43,658 nucleotides of DNA. Source: Bacteroidales bacterium (lineage in GTDB: Bacteria > Bacteroidota > Bacteroidia > Bacteroidales > UBA932). The stretch covers positions 1-43,658 of the forward strand of contig JAKSJM010000020.1 in NCBI GenBank assembly GCA_024398075.1, written 5' to 3'. Positions 33,053-41,280 of the stretch are shown one piece after another (within the stretch, counting starts at the first letter, position 1; each line of letters opens with the position of its first letter). A model generated the notes under the pieces. That model had not been told where the DNA came from and did no database searches. It saw only the letters and a list, made by a program, of their open reading frames with translations. Position numbers and translations under genes: made by a program.

Positions 33053-34045
33053 ATGGAAAGCGTAAACATCAAAGAACTAAATGAACGCATCCAGAAAGAG
33101 AGCTCTTTCGTAGATCTTCTTTCGCTTGAGATGGGCAAGGTCATCGTAGGCCAGAAGTCCCTTGTGGAGAATCTTCTCATCGGCCTTCTCGCAGGTGGAC
33201 ATATCCTTCTTGAAGGTATGCCAGGACTTGCAAAGACCCTCGCCATCAACACATTGGCACAGGCAGTGAACGCCAAGTTCAGCCGTATCCAGTTCACCCC
33301 AGACCTCCTCCCATCCGATGTTATCGGTACACTCATCTACTCCCAGAAGAAAGAGGAGTTCGAGGTGCACAAGGGACCTATCTTTGCAAACTTCGTCCTC
33401 GCAGATGAGATCAACCGTTCTCCTGCAAAAGTGCAGTCAGCACTTCTCGAGGCCATGCAGGAGAAGCAGGTTACCCTTGGAGAGCAGACTTACAAGCTTC
33501 CAGATCCATTCCTCGTCATGGCTACCCAGAACCCTGTGGAGCAGGAGGGAACCTATCCTCTTCCAGAGGCTCAGGTGGACCGTTTCATGCTGAAGGTCCT
33601 CGTCGACTACCCGAAGAAGGAGGAGGAGCGCCTCATCGTGAGGATGAATAACCAGGGCTCTTTCCCTAAGGCAAACGCTGTGGTAAGCCCAGAGGACATC
33701 ATCCGCGCAAGGAATGTGGTGAAGGAAGTCTACATGGATGAGAAGATCGAGCGCTATATCGTGGACATCGTATATGCTACACGTACTCCTGAGGAGTATG
33801 GTCTGGGTAAGCTTAAGAACCTTATCTCATACGGTGCGTCTCCACGTGCCAGCATCTCTCTCAGCCTTGCGGCCAAGGCTTATGCCTTCATCAAGCGTAG
33901 AGGCTATGTCATCCCAGAGGATGTAAGGGCTGTGTGCCCAGAGGTGATGCGTCACCGTATCGGTCTCTCATACGAGGCTGAGGCAGAGAATGTAACCACA
34001 GAGCAGATCATCTCAGAGGTTATCAACGCAGTGATCGTTCCATAA
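33053..34045 (+). CDS. MoxR-family AAA+ ATPase
   Basis: The 330-residue MoxR ATPase has Walker A GMPGLAKT (55-62), Walker B with VLADEINR (115-122) and sensor-like ATQNPVEQEGTYPLPEAQ, all typical of the MRP branch. The C-terminal lid contains LISYGASPRASISL. MoxR proteins are chaperone-like and act with VWA-domain partners, usually in metal insertion or complex assembly. The VWA partners BatA and BatB are encoded downstream in the same operon. Its stop codon overlaps the next start by one base (TAATG at 34042-34047). Confidence 0.95.
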   Translation: MESVNIKELNERIQKESSFVDLLSLEMGKVIVGQKSLVENLLIGLLAGGHILLEGMPGLAKTLAINTLAQAVNAKFSRIQFTPDLLPSDVIGTLIYSQKKEEFEVHKGPIFANFVLADEINRSPAKVQSALLEAMQEKQVTLGEQTYKLPDPFLVMATQNPVEQEGTYPLPEAQVDRFMLKVLVDYPKKEEERLIVRMNNQGSFPKANAVVSPEDIIRARNVVKEVYMDEKIERYIVDIVYATRTPEEYGLGKLKNLISYGASPRASISLSLAAKAYAFIKRRGYVIPEDVRAVCPEVMRHRIGLSYEAEAENVTTEQIISEVINAVIVP

Positions 34046-34935
34046 TGGAAAACAATGCCACGACAGAACTTCTCAAGAAAGTTCGAAAGATAGAGATCAA
34101 GACCCGCGCGATTTCGCATCAGGTCTTCGCTGGAGAGTACCATTCAGCCTTCAAGGGCCGTGGAATGGCATTCAGCGAAGTGCGCGAGTATCAGTACGGT
34201 GACGATGTCCGTAATATGGACTGGAACGTCACCGCGCGTCTTCGCTCTCCTTACGTGAAGGTGTTTGAGGAGGAGAGAGAGCTTACTGTCGTGCTGCTCA
34301 TCGATGTCAGCCGCTCTGGCCTGTTCGGTACTGCCGAAATGACCAAGCGCGACCTCATTGCCGAAATCGCGGCGGTTCTGTCTTTCTCGGCTATCCTGAA
34401 CAATGATAAGGTGGGCGCACTCTTCTTCAGCGACAAGGTGGAGAAGTTCATCCCTCCGAAGAAGGGTAGGAGCCACCTGCTTCATATCATTCGCGAGATC
34501 ATTGAGCTGAAGCCTACATCCGATGGTACGGATATCGGCGAGGCTCTGCGTTTCCTCACGAATGCATTGAAAAAGAAGTGTACTGCATTTCTTTTAAGCG
34601 ATATGCTGGATGTACGCGAGGACGGCACGCCAAGGTACGAGGATGCCCTCAAGGTGGTGGTGAATCGCCACGACCTCTCTGTGCTCAAGGTTTATGACCC
34701 TAGGGAGCAGTCGCTCCCGAATGTCGGTCTTGTGCATGTGAAGGATGCCGAGTCGGGCAAGGCTTCGTGGGTAAATACAGGCAGCAAGAAGGTGCGTGAC
34801 TCCTATGCAGAGTGGTTTCGCACCGTCTCTGCAGCAGAGACCAAGCTCTTTAACAGATACCAGATAGACTGCGTGGACATTGCCACAAACGAGGACTATG
34901 TCAAGCGTCTCAGAGTATTCTTTGGAAAGAAGTAG
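34045..34935 (+). CDS. DUF58 domain protein (VWA-like) of the bat operon
   Basis: The 296-residue soluble protein has the DUF58 core signature KGRGMAFSEVREYQYGDDVR followed by MDWNVTAR (about residues 37-64). A VWA-like fold follows, in which LLIDVSRSGLFG (about 91-102) supplies a DxSxS-type site. DUF58 proteins are nearly always found next to MoxR and are thought to be a client or partner of it; their biochemical role is unproven. It overlaps moxR by one base and ends three bases before the next gene. Confidence 0.92.
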   Translation: MENNATTELLKKVRKIEIKTRAISHQVFAGEYHSAFKGRGMAFSEVREYQYGDDVRNMDWNVTARLRSPYVKVFEEERELTVVLLIDVSRSGLFGTAEMTKRDLIAEIAAVLSFSAILNNDKVGALFFSDKVEKFIPPKKGRSHLLHIIREIIELKPTSDGTDIGEALRFLTNALKKKCTAFLLSDMLDVREDGTPRYEDALKVVVNRHDLSVLKVYDPREQSLPNVGLVHVKDAESGKASWVNTGSKKVRDSYAEWFRTVSAAETKLFNRYQIDCVDIATNEDYVKRLRVFFGKK

Positions 34936-34938
34936 AGA

Positions 34939-35916
34939 ATGAAAAGATACATTTTGATCATTGTGGCGGCTTGCCTCGCGGCGTTTTCGGCTTCAGCTCA
35001 GGTGAATGAGGTGAAGGGCGCGTTCGTGGAGCAGCTCCAGAAGCGGGATTCCATACTCATTGCCGATCAGCTCAGGTATGGTTTCCAGCTCAATGATGTC
35101 GAAGACGGCACAAGGATCTTCCTTCCTGAGCTCGCTGACACCCTTATGAGGGATGTCGATGTGATCAAGGGATGGCAGATAGACACATTGAAGACTCACA
35201 AGAAACCATCGTTGAGGCATGACATAAGCGGATCCATCGTGATCGCACCATGGGAGGAGGGTGAGTATCACCTGCCTCGTCTCGCTGTGCGCAGGGTGTC
35301 TCCTTCAGGCGTTGTGGATACGCTTGTCTTCGATGAACAGGTGATGGATGTACGCACCATGCCTGTAGACACTGCTACATTTGTCATCAAGGACGTGAAG
35401 GAGCCCGTGAACTATCCTGTGACTTTCGCAGAGGTGCTGCCTTACATACTTGGATTCCTCGGTGTCGCCGCTCTTATCGCAGGCATCGTGGCGTGGATTG
35501 TAGCGAGAAAGAAAAAGAAGGAGCAGGAGCAGCACAAGGAGCCTGCGTATATCGTAGCTCTGCGTAAGCTCGACAAGTTCAGGGGTGACAAGTTCTGGGC
35601 TCCTGAAAAGCAGAAAACATATTATTCTGGTATCACCGATGCTCTTCGCGAGTACATTGAGGCTCGATTTGAAGTAGACGCGATGGAGATGACCACCGCT
35701 GAGATCTTCGACGCTCTCAAGGGAGCGAAGGATATCACTCCAGACTTGTACAATGAAACCAAGGATCTCTTTGAACTGGCTGATTTCGTGAAGTTTGCCA
35801 AGCACACTGTTTCGGATGACGAGAATGCGAAGGCTCTCCCATCTGCTGTGCGCTTTGTCACCAGCACCTATCAGACCCAGCTTGAGGAGGAATCCACAGA
35901 AAAGGAGGCTAAGTAA
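34939..35916 (+). CDS. bat-operon membrane protein with periplasmic and cytoplasmic domains
   Basis: The 325-residue protein has a signal peptide (1-20, cleavage after ASA). Its periplasmic beta-rich domain is about 25-160, with IVIAPWEEGEYHLPRLAVR resembling the cohesin-like folds of BatD. A single membrane helix lies at about 165-188, followed by RKKKKEQE and a helical cytoplasmic domain (about 195-325). It occupies the place between DUF58 and BatA where Bacteroidota bat operons carry a poorly characterised membrane protein (DUF4381-like). It probably joins the Bat membrane complex. Its last codon overlaps the batA start by one base. Confidence 0.8.
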   Translation: MKRYILIIVAACLAAFSASAQVNEVKGAFVEQLQKRDSILIADQLRYGFQLNDVEDGTRIFLPELADTLMRDVDVIKGWQIDTLKTHKKPSLRHDISGSIVIAPWEEGEYHLPRLAVRRVSPSGVVDTLVFDEQVMDVRTMPVDTATFVIKDVKEPVNYPVTFAEVLPYILGFLGVAALIAGIVAWIVARKKKKEQEQHKEPAYIVALRKLDKFRGDKFWAPEKQKTYYSGITDALREYIEARFEVDAMEMTTAEIFDALKGAKDITPDLYNETKDLFELADFVKFAKHTVSDDENAKALPSAVRFVTSTYQTQLEEESTEKEAK

Positions 35917-36899
35917 TGTTTTTCGAGTATCCTAAACTACTTTGGCTCCTTGCCATTCCGGTCCTGCTCATTGCGCTTTATGTCCTGCGTGAGCTTACTG
36001 GGAAGGAACCTCATTTGAGAGTGTCATCAGCGGCTCAGTGGCGCGCAGGCGGCAGTTCGGTGCTGTCGGTTATACGTCACTTGCCTTTCGTTCTTCGCAT
36101 AGCGGCCATTTCGCTCATCATCGTGGCGCTCGCAAGACCTCGCTCATCCACCCAGACCGAGAAGATTGATACCGAGGGTATCGACATCGTGCTGACGATG
36201 GACGTTTCGACGAGTATGCTCGCGCGCGACTTCACACCGGACCGTATCAGTGCAGCGAAGGACATTGCCATCGAGTTCATTGCCCAGCGCCCATCGGACC
36301 GTATCGGCATCGCAGTGTTTGCAGGTGAAAGCTACACTCAGTGCCCGCTTACCACTGACCGCGCTACGCTCATAAACCTCATGAAGGAGGTGCAGACAGA
36401 CCTCATCGAGGATGGTACCGCGATAGGCAATGGCCTCGCGACTGCGGTAGCCCGCATGATGGACTCCGACGCCCCAAGCCGCGTGGTCATACTCCTTACG
36501 GATGGTGTGAACAATTGTGGCGAAATCGCTCCTGAGACTGCGGCCGAAATCGCTAAGACCTACGGCGTGAGGGTGTATACCATCGGTGTGGGTGCCAATG
36601 GTACAGCTCCCTATCCAGTTATGACGCCATGGGGTATGGAGCTTCAGAATGTGAAGGTGGAGATCGATGAGGAGCTGCTCAAGAATATCGCTGAGACTAC
36701 TGGAGGCAAGTATTTCCGTGCTACGGATAACACCAAGCTCGCTGAGATTTATACTGAAATTAACAAGATGGAGAAGGCGCGTACGACAGTCGACAGTTTC
36801 CCTGTCTACAAGGAATTGTTCCTCAAGTACGCCATCATGGCTCTTGTGTGCCTGCTTCTCGAGATATTGATTCGTTTGCTGCTAAGGAGGCTTCCATAA
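35916..36899 (+). CDS. batA: BatA, VWA-domain membrane protein
   Basis: The 327-residue protein has an N-terminal membrane hairpin (about 5-25 and 57-74, with ALARPR after it), a VWA domain (about 88-290) and a C-terminal membrane helix (about 305-325). The MIDAS metal site is complete in its first motif, DVSTS (96-100). The genes batA to batE were described in Bacteroides fragilis as affecting oxygen tolerance; the mechanism is unresolved. It overlaps the preceding gene by one base and is followed by batB after three. Confidence 0.94.
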   Translation: MFFEYPKLLWLLAIPVLLIALYVLRELTGKEPHLRVSSAAQWRAGGSSVLSVIRHLPFVLRIAAISLIIVALARPRSSTQTEKIDTEGIDIVLTMDVSTSMLARDFTPDRISAAKDIAIEFIAQRPSDRIGIAVFAGESYTQCPLTTDRATLINLMKEVQTDLIEDGTAIGNGLATAVARMMDSDAPSRVVILLTDGVNNCGEIAPETAAEIAKTYGVRVYTIGVGANGTAPYPVMTPWGMELQNVKVEIDEELLKNIAETTGGKYFRATDNTKLAEIYTEINKMEKARTTVDSFPVYKELFLKYAIMALVCLLLEILIRLLLRRLP

Positions 36900-36902
36900 G
36901 AT

Positions 36903-37904
36903 ATGCTGTATTTCGCTAATTTCAGGTTTTTGTGGCTGCTGCTACTTGTTCCCGTGCTCCTCGTGGGCTACGGAGTGCTCATGGGCCTCAGACGCAGGAG
37001 GCTTCGCAAGCTTGGCGACGAGAAGCTCGTGAAAGCGCTCATGCCATCTTACTCTCCAGCCAAGGGCTGGGTGAAGATGGTCCTTTTCGCGCTTTCATTC
37101 GCTTTCTTCTCGCTTGCTCTTGCGCGCCCGCAGATGGGCGCTAAGCTCAGTGAGCACAAGGCTAAGGGTGCGGAGATCATCATCTGCCTTGATGTGTCGA
37201 ACTCTATGCTTGCCCAGGACTACTCTCCAAATCGTCTGGACAGGGCTAAACTTGCCATCTCTCGTATAGTCGACAAGCTTCAGGACGATAGGATAGGACT
37301 TATCCTTTTCGCTGGAACTTCATTTGTCCAGCTGCCTATCACCTCGGATTATGTGTCAGCGAAGATGTTTATGAATTCGATTGACACTCAGTCGGTTCCT
37401 GTTCAAGGTACGGCTATAGGAGATGCTATTCATACTGCGATGAAAAGTTTCAGTGCGCAGAGCGAGAAGAGCCGCGCCATCATCGTGATCACTGATGGTG
37501 AGAACCATGAGGACGATCCTGTGGATGTGGCGAAGCAGGCCGCAGAGATGGGTATAAAGGTTTATACGATCGGTGTGGGTTCCCTCCAGGGACAGCCTAT
37601 CCCGATGAATGGAGAACTCCTCAAGGACTCGAACGGAGAGATAGTTGTCACCAGGCTCGATGAGGGCACACTCAGACAGATAGCTGAAGTGGGTGGTGGC
37701 GCATACGTGCACGCAGGCAGCGAGGAGTTTGGACTGAACCCTATCATCGACGACATCCGCAGGATGGAGGCTGAGGAGTTCCAGTCAGTGGTTTTCGAAG
37801 AATACGATGAGCTTTACATGTACCCTCTGGCTGTGGCGCTTGTGCTGCTGATCATGGAGGTGCTCGTGGGGAGCAGGAAGATGAAAAGAAGCCTTTTTGA
37901 GTAA
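36903..37904 (+). CDS. batB: BatB, VWA-domain membrane protein
   Basis: The 333-residue paralogue of BatA has the same layout: membrane segments near 8-28 and 58-76 (ending LALARPQMG), a VWA domain with MIDAS motif DVSNS (97-101), and a C-terminal hydrophobic helix (about 310-327). The second MIDAS region reads TDGENHEDD. BatA and BatB probably form a heteromeric VWA complex at the inner membrane served by MoxR. Five bases separate it from batC. Confidence 0.94.
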   Translation: MLYFANFRFLWLLLLVPVLLVGYGVLMGLRRRRLRKLGDEKLVKALMPSYSPAKGWVKMVLFALSFAFFSLALARPQMGAKLSEHKAKGAEIIICLDVSNSMLAQDYSPNRLDRAKLAISRIVDKLQDDRIGLILFAGTSFVQLPITSDYVSAKMFMNSIDTQSVPVQGTAIGDAIHTAMKSFSAQSEKSRAIIVITDGENHEDDPVDVAKQAAEMGIKVYTIGVGSLQGQPIPMNGELLKDSNGEIVVTRLDEGTLRQIAEVGGGAYVHAGSEEFGLNPIIDDIRRMEAEEFQSVVFEEYDELYMYPLAVALVLLIMEVLVGSRKMKRSLFE

Positions 37905-37909
37905 GGAAT

Positions 37910-38650
37910 ATGAAGGGAAAGTTTATGCTTGTAGCGGCAGCGCTGCTGCTTTCTGCAGTCCAGGTCTTCGGGCAGGTGGACAGAAGGGAAGTGCGTGCCG
38001 GCAACAGAAAGTATAAGAAAGAGGATTTCAAGACAGCGGAGATAGAGTTCCGCAAGGCTCAGGCCAAGGATTCCACTTCGTTCTCGGCAGCCTATGACTT
38101 AGGTACCACCCTGTACAAGCAGGGCGAGTACGAGGATGCAGGCAAGGTGATGGACAAGGTCAAGGAGCAGGCGGAAGTCTCAGAGCACGCCGACAGGTAC
38201 TTCTTCAACCAGGGCGATGTAGCCCTGCAGAAGAAGGACTATCAGGCGGCGGTCGAGGCGTTCAAACAGTGCTTGCTGCGTGATCCAGGCGACCTGGACG
38301 CGAAGGAGAGCTACATCTACGCGAAGAAGATGCTGGAGAATCAGAACAATGGTGGTGGCGGTGGCAATGATCAGAACCAAGATCAGAATCAGAACCAGGA
38401 TCAAAACCAGAACAACGATCAGGACCAAAATCAGGACCAGAACAACGATCAGAACCAGGATCAGAATAACGACCAAAACCAGAATAAGGACCAGAATCAA
38501 GGACAGCAGCCTCAGGAGTCCAAGGTGTCGCCTCAGCAGGCTCAGCAGATGCTGAAGGCCATTCAGGCCAAGGAAAAGGAGACACAGGACAAGGTGAACA
38601 AGGAAAAAGCCGACCTTCTGAAATCCAAGGAGAAAGAAAAGAATTGGTAG
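37910..38650 (+). CDS. batC: BatC, TPR protein with Asn/Gln/Asp repeat tract
   Basis: The 246-residue protein has a signal peptide (1-21, VFGQ), then tetratricopeptide repeats (about 28-142, with AAYDLGTTLYKQGEYEDAGK and GDVALQKKDYQAAVEAFKQC). A 58-residue run made almost only of Asn, Gln and Asp with a Gly5 lead-in follows (143-200), and a charged helical tail ends in KSKEKEKNW. The TPR part should scaffold Bat proteins in the periplasm. The Asn/Gln tract is disordered and prion-like in composition. A start-stop spacing of one base couples it to batD. Confidence 0.9.
   Translation: MKGKFMLVAAALLLSAVQVFGQVDRREVRAGNRKYKKEDFKTAEIEFRKAQAKDSTSFSAAYDLGTTLYKQGEYEDAGKVMDKVKEQAEVSEHADRYFFNQGDVALQKKDYQAAVEAFKQCLLRDPGDLDAKESYIYAKKMLENQNNGGGGGNDQNQDQNQNQDQNQNNDQDQNQDQNNDQNQDQNNDQNQNKDQNQGQQPQESKVSPQQAQQMLKAIQAKEKETQDKVNKEKADLLKSKEKEKNW
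38336..38509 (+). repeat. coding microsatellite (NQDQ-type codons) in batC
   Basis: A hexanucleotide-like array of CAGAAC, CAGGAT, AACGAT and similar codon pairs encodes residues 143-200 of BatC. Units are multiples of six bases, so copy-number changes would preserve the frame. Confidence 0.85.
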
Positions 38651-38651
38651 T

Positions 38652-41276
38652 ATGATGAAAAGATATATGCTCTTGGCGCTGAGCTTGCTGTTTGCGCCTA
38701 TACTCGTGTTCGCGCAGAACTCCATCAAGGTTCAGGCACCAAATGTGGTGGCTGCTGATGAGCAGTTCAATGTAACCTTCATCATAGAAGGTGAGGGCTC
38801 TCCATCTTCATTCACGTGGAGCGAAGGAGATGCATTTCAGCTGGTGTGGGGACCACAGAAAGGCACCTCTACGAGTATCAGTATCATAAACGGCAAGCGT
38901 TCGAAGTCGACCCAGTCCACTTACACATACGTGCTTCTGGCGAAGAAGACGGGCAATCTTTCCATACCTGTAGCGACAGCGGAGGTGAATGGAAAGACCA
39001 TCAGCTCAAATCCTGCCACCATAGAAGTGGTGGCTGGAGGGTCTTCGGCCAGCTCATCGTCTCAGCAGCAGTCGTCAGGCTCGTCGTCGGCCTCTACGGG
39101 CGAAGTATCAAGGGATGACCTTTTCCTTAGATTCTCGCTCAGCCGCACAAATGTAGTGGTAGGAGAGCCTATCAACGCCACCCTCAAGCTCTACCAGAGA
39201 GTGAATGTGGCTGGTTTTGAGGATGCCAAGTTCCCTACCTTCGCTGGCTTCTGGAGCCAGGAGACATTTGCCCCTCAGCAGATAGAGTTCAAGAGGGAAA
39301 ATGTAGACGGAAAGATCTATAACACAGCTGTTCTTCGTAGTTATGTGCTCATTCCTCAGCAGGCAGGAAACCTCACCATTGACCCGGCAGAACTGGTTTG
39401 TCTAGTGAATGTGAGGGCTCCACACAGCTCGTCAAACAGCATCTTCGACAGCTTCTTTGAAGACGAGTATCGCACCATCAGAAAGAGAGTGACCTCATCT
39501 GGCGCCACTGTTCATGTGGGTAAACTGCCAGCTGGCGCTCCAGACTCATTCGGCGGTGGTGTGGGTACATTCGACATTAAGGCATCGCTCTCAAAGGAGA
39601 ACCTGAAGGCGCATGATGCTGCGTCTCTCATGGTGACCATTTCCGGAAAGGGCAATGTTTCACTCCTCGAAGCTCCGAAGGTGGATTTCCCATCTGATTT
39701 CGAGGTGTACGACGTGAAGACTTCGGACAATACAGATAAGTCCAACGGACGCATCAGTGGTTCGAAGACCTTCGAGTACCCATTCATCCCACGTAGCCAC
39801 GGAGAGTTTGTGATTCCTCCAGTGAAGTACAGCTACTACGATGTCAATGCTGGTCGTTATGTGACTGCATCCACAGACTCCCTGCACGTGAGCGTGGAGA
39901 GGGGAACTGCTACGGAAAATACCACTGAGGTTCACTCAGGTGTCCCTGTGAACAACAGAAAGGATGTGAAGAGCCTCGGCGAGGACATCAGGTTCATTGT
40001 CACTTCGACGCCTTCATTCTCAAAGAAGGGATCGTTCTTCCTGGGCTCGGCGCTCTTCTGGATACTCTCTGTACTGATAATTCTCGTGACGGTAGGCTTC
40101 TATTTCGTGTTCAAGGGTCTTGAGGCACGTCGCGCCGATGTCGCTGGAAGCAAGAATCGTCAGGCATCCAAGATGGCAAGAAAACGCCTTTCAAGGGCCG
40201 GTAGCTACCTTAAGGACAACCTTCACACTGCGTTCTATGAGGAACTTCACAGAACGCTCCTGGGCTTTGTTTCCGACAAGTTGAACATGGACAGCACAGA
40301 CATGAGCAAGGAGAACATAGCAGCCTCGCTCATGGCTTCTGGAGTGAGTGAGTCCTTGGCTACTTCATTTACAGACCTTCTCGATGCATGCGAGTTCGCA
40401 AGGTATGCTCCAGAATCTGGACATGATGCCATGAACTCTCACTATGAGACAGCCGTTGAGGTTATATCTTCAATTGATTCGAGCATGAAAAGAAAACCAT
40501 CCGCAAAGGGCACAGTGAGCGCTGTCCTCGCGCTTCTTCTCCTTCTTCCTGCGACTATGAATGCCGCTCCTTCACAGTCTGAAGGACTCTGGCAGGCTGG
40601 TGTGGAGTACTATTCAAACAGCCAGTGGGATGAGGCAATAGCCAGCTGGACAGCGGTAGATGAGATGGGCCTTGAGTCTCCAGAACTCTACTATAACATA
40701 GCAAATGCCTACTTCAAGAAAACTGATTATGCTCATTCCATCCTTTTCTATGAGAGGGCTCTCAAGCTGGATCCTTCTTACAAGGACGCCAGAGCAAATC
40801 TTGAGTTTGTGAATTCCTTTGTTCAGGATCGTATAGAGTCAGTTCCCGAATTTGTAGTCAAGACTTGGTTCAGAAATCTCTGCTGGAAGGCTTCCTCTGG
40901 CACTTGGGCCGCACTTTTCCTTGTCTTCCTTCTTCTGACATCAGCTCTCGTCGTGCTGTTCCTCCTTGCAAGAGGACGCTCGGGAAGGACCTGGGGCTTT
41001 TTCGGAGGCATTGCTTCACTTGTTCTCGCAGTTCTGTTCCTGTCCCTTTCTATATGGGAAAAGTCTGGCTATGAGGCAGATGACATGGCAGTAGTCATGG
41101 TACCAGTTACTTCAGTGAAGAGCGCTCCAGGTTCAGAATCCACCAAGGATTTGTTTGTCCTTCATGAGGGCACAAAGGTGGAGGTCCTCGAGACAGTGGG
41201 TACCTCGTGGACCAAGATAGAGCTCTCAGATGGTCGTCAGGGCTGGATGAAGGCTAGTGATATCGAAATTATCTAA
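38652..41276 (+). CDS. batD: BatD-BatE fusion protein
   Basis: The 874-residue protein reads as two Bat proteins in one frame. Residues 1-611 are BatD: signal peptide (1-22, VFAQ), beta-sandwich domains up to about 450 with a Ser-rich linker (130-147), a membrane helix (about 459-483) and a cytoplasmic helical domain. From Met612 a second signal-like segment begins (KRKPSAKGTVSAVLALLLLL, then MNAAP). It is followed by TPR units (about 640-715), two membrane helices (about 748-775 and 785-808) and a bacterial SH3-like domain (about 815-874), the architecture of BatE. The embedded signal would act as an extra membrane crossing that returns the chain to the periplasm. An internal start at 40485 could also release a separate BatE. 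Confidence 0.88.
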   Translation: MMKRYMLLALSLLFAPILVFAQNSIKVQAPNVVAADEQFNVTFIIEGEGSPSSFTWSEGDAFQLVWGPQKGTSTSISIINGKRSKSTQSTYTYVLLAKKTGNLSIPVATAEVNGKTISSNPATIEVVAGGSSASSSSQQQSSGSSSASTGEVSRDDLFLRFSLSRTNVVVGEPINATLKLYQRVNVAGFEDAKFPTFAGFWSQETFAPQQIEFKRENVDGKIYNTAVLRSYVLIPQQAGNLTIDPAELVCLVNVRAPHSSSNSIFDSFFEDEYRTIRKRVTSSGATVHVGKLPAGAPDSFGGGVGTFDIKASLSKENLKAHDAASLMVTISGKGNVSLLEAPKVDFPSDFEVYDVKTSDNTDKSNGRISGSKTFEYPFIPRSHGEFVIPPVKYSYYDVNAGRYVTASTDSLHVSVERGTATENTTEVHSGVPVNNRKDVKSLGEDIRFIVTSTPSFSKKGSFFLGSALFWILSVLIILVTVGFYFVFKGLEARRADVAGSKNRQASKMARKRLSRAGSYLKDNLHTAFYEELHRTLLGFVSDKLNMDSTDMSKENIAASLMASGVSESLATSFTDLLDACEFARYAPESGHDAMNSHYETAVEVISSIDSSMKRKPSAKGTVSAVLALLLLLPATMNAAPSQSEGLWQAGVEYYSNSQWDEAIASWTAVDEMGLESPELYYNIANAYFKKTDYAHSILFYERALKLDPSYKDARANLEFVNSFVQDRIESVPEFVVKTWFRNLCWKASSGTWAALFLVFLLLTSALVVLFLLARGRSGRTWGFFGGIASLVLAVLFLSLSIWEKSGYEADDMAVVMVPVTSVKSAPGSESTKDLFVLHEGTKVEVLETVGTSWTKIELSDGRQGWMKASDIEII

Positions 41277-41280
41277 CCAT

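Noticed and set aside
38180-38728. Minus-strand ORF of 182 codons rich in Leu, Val and Ile
   Set aside because: It is the complement of the batC Asn/Gln/Asp repeat tract; the low-complexity codons keep the opposite frame open.
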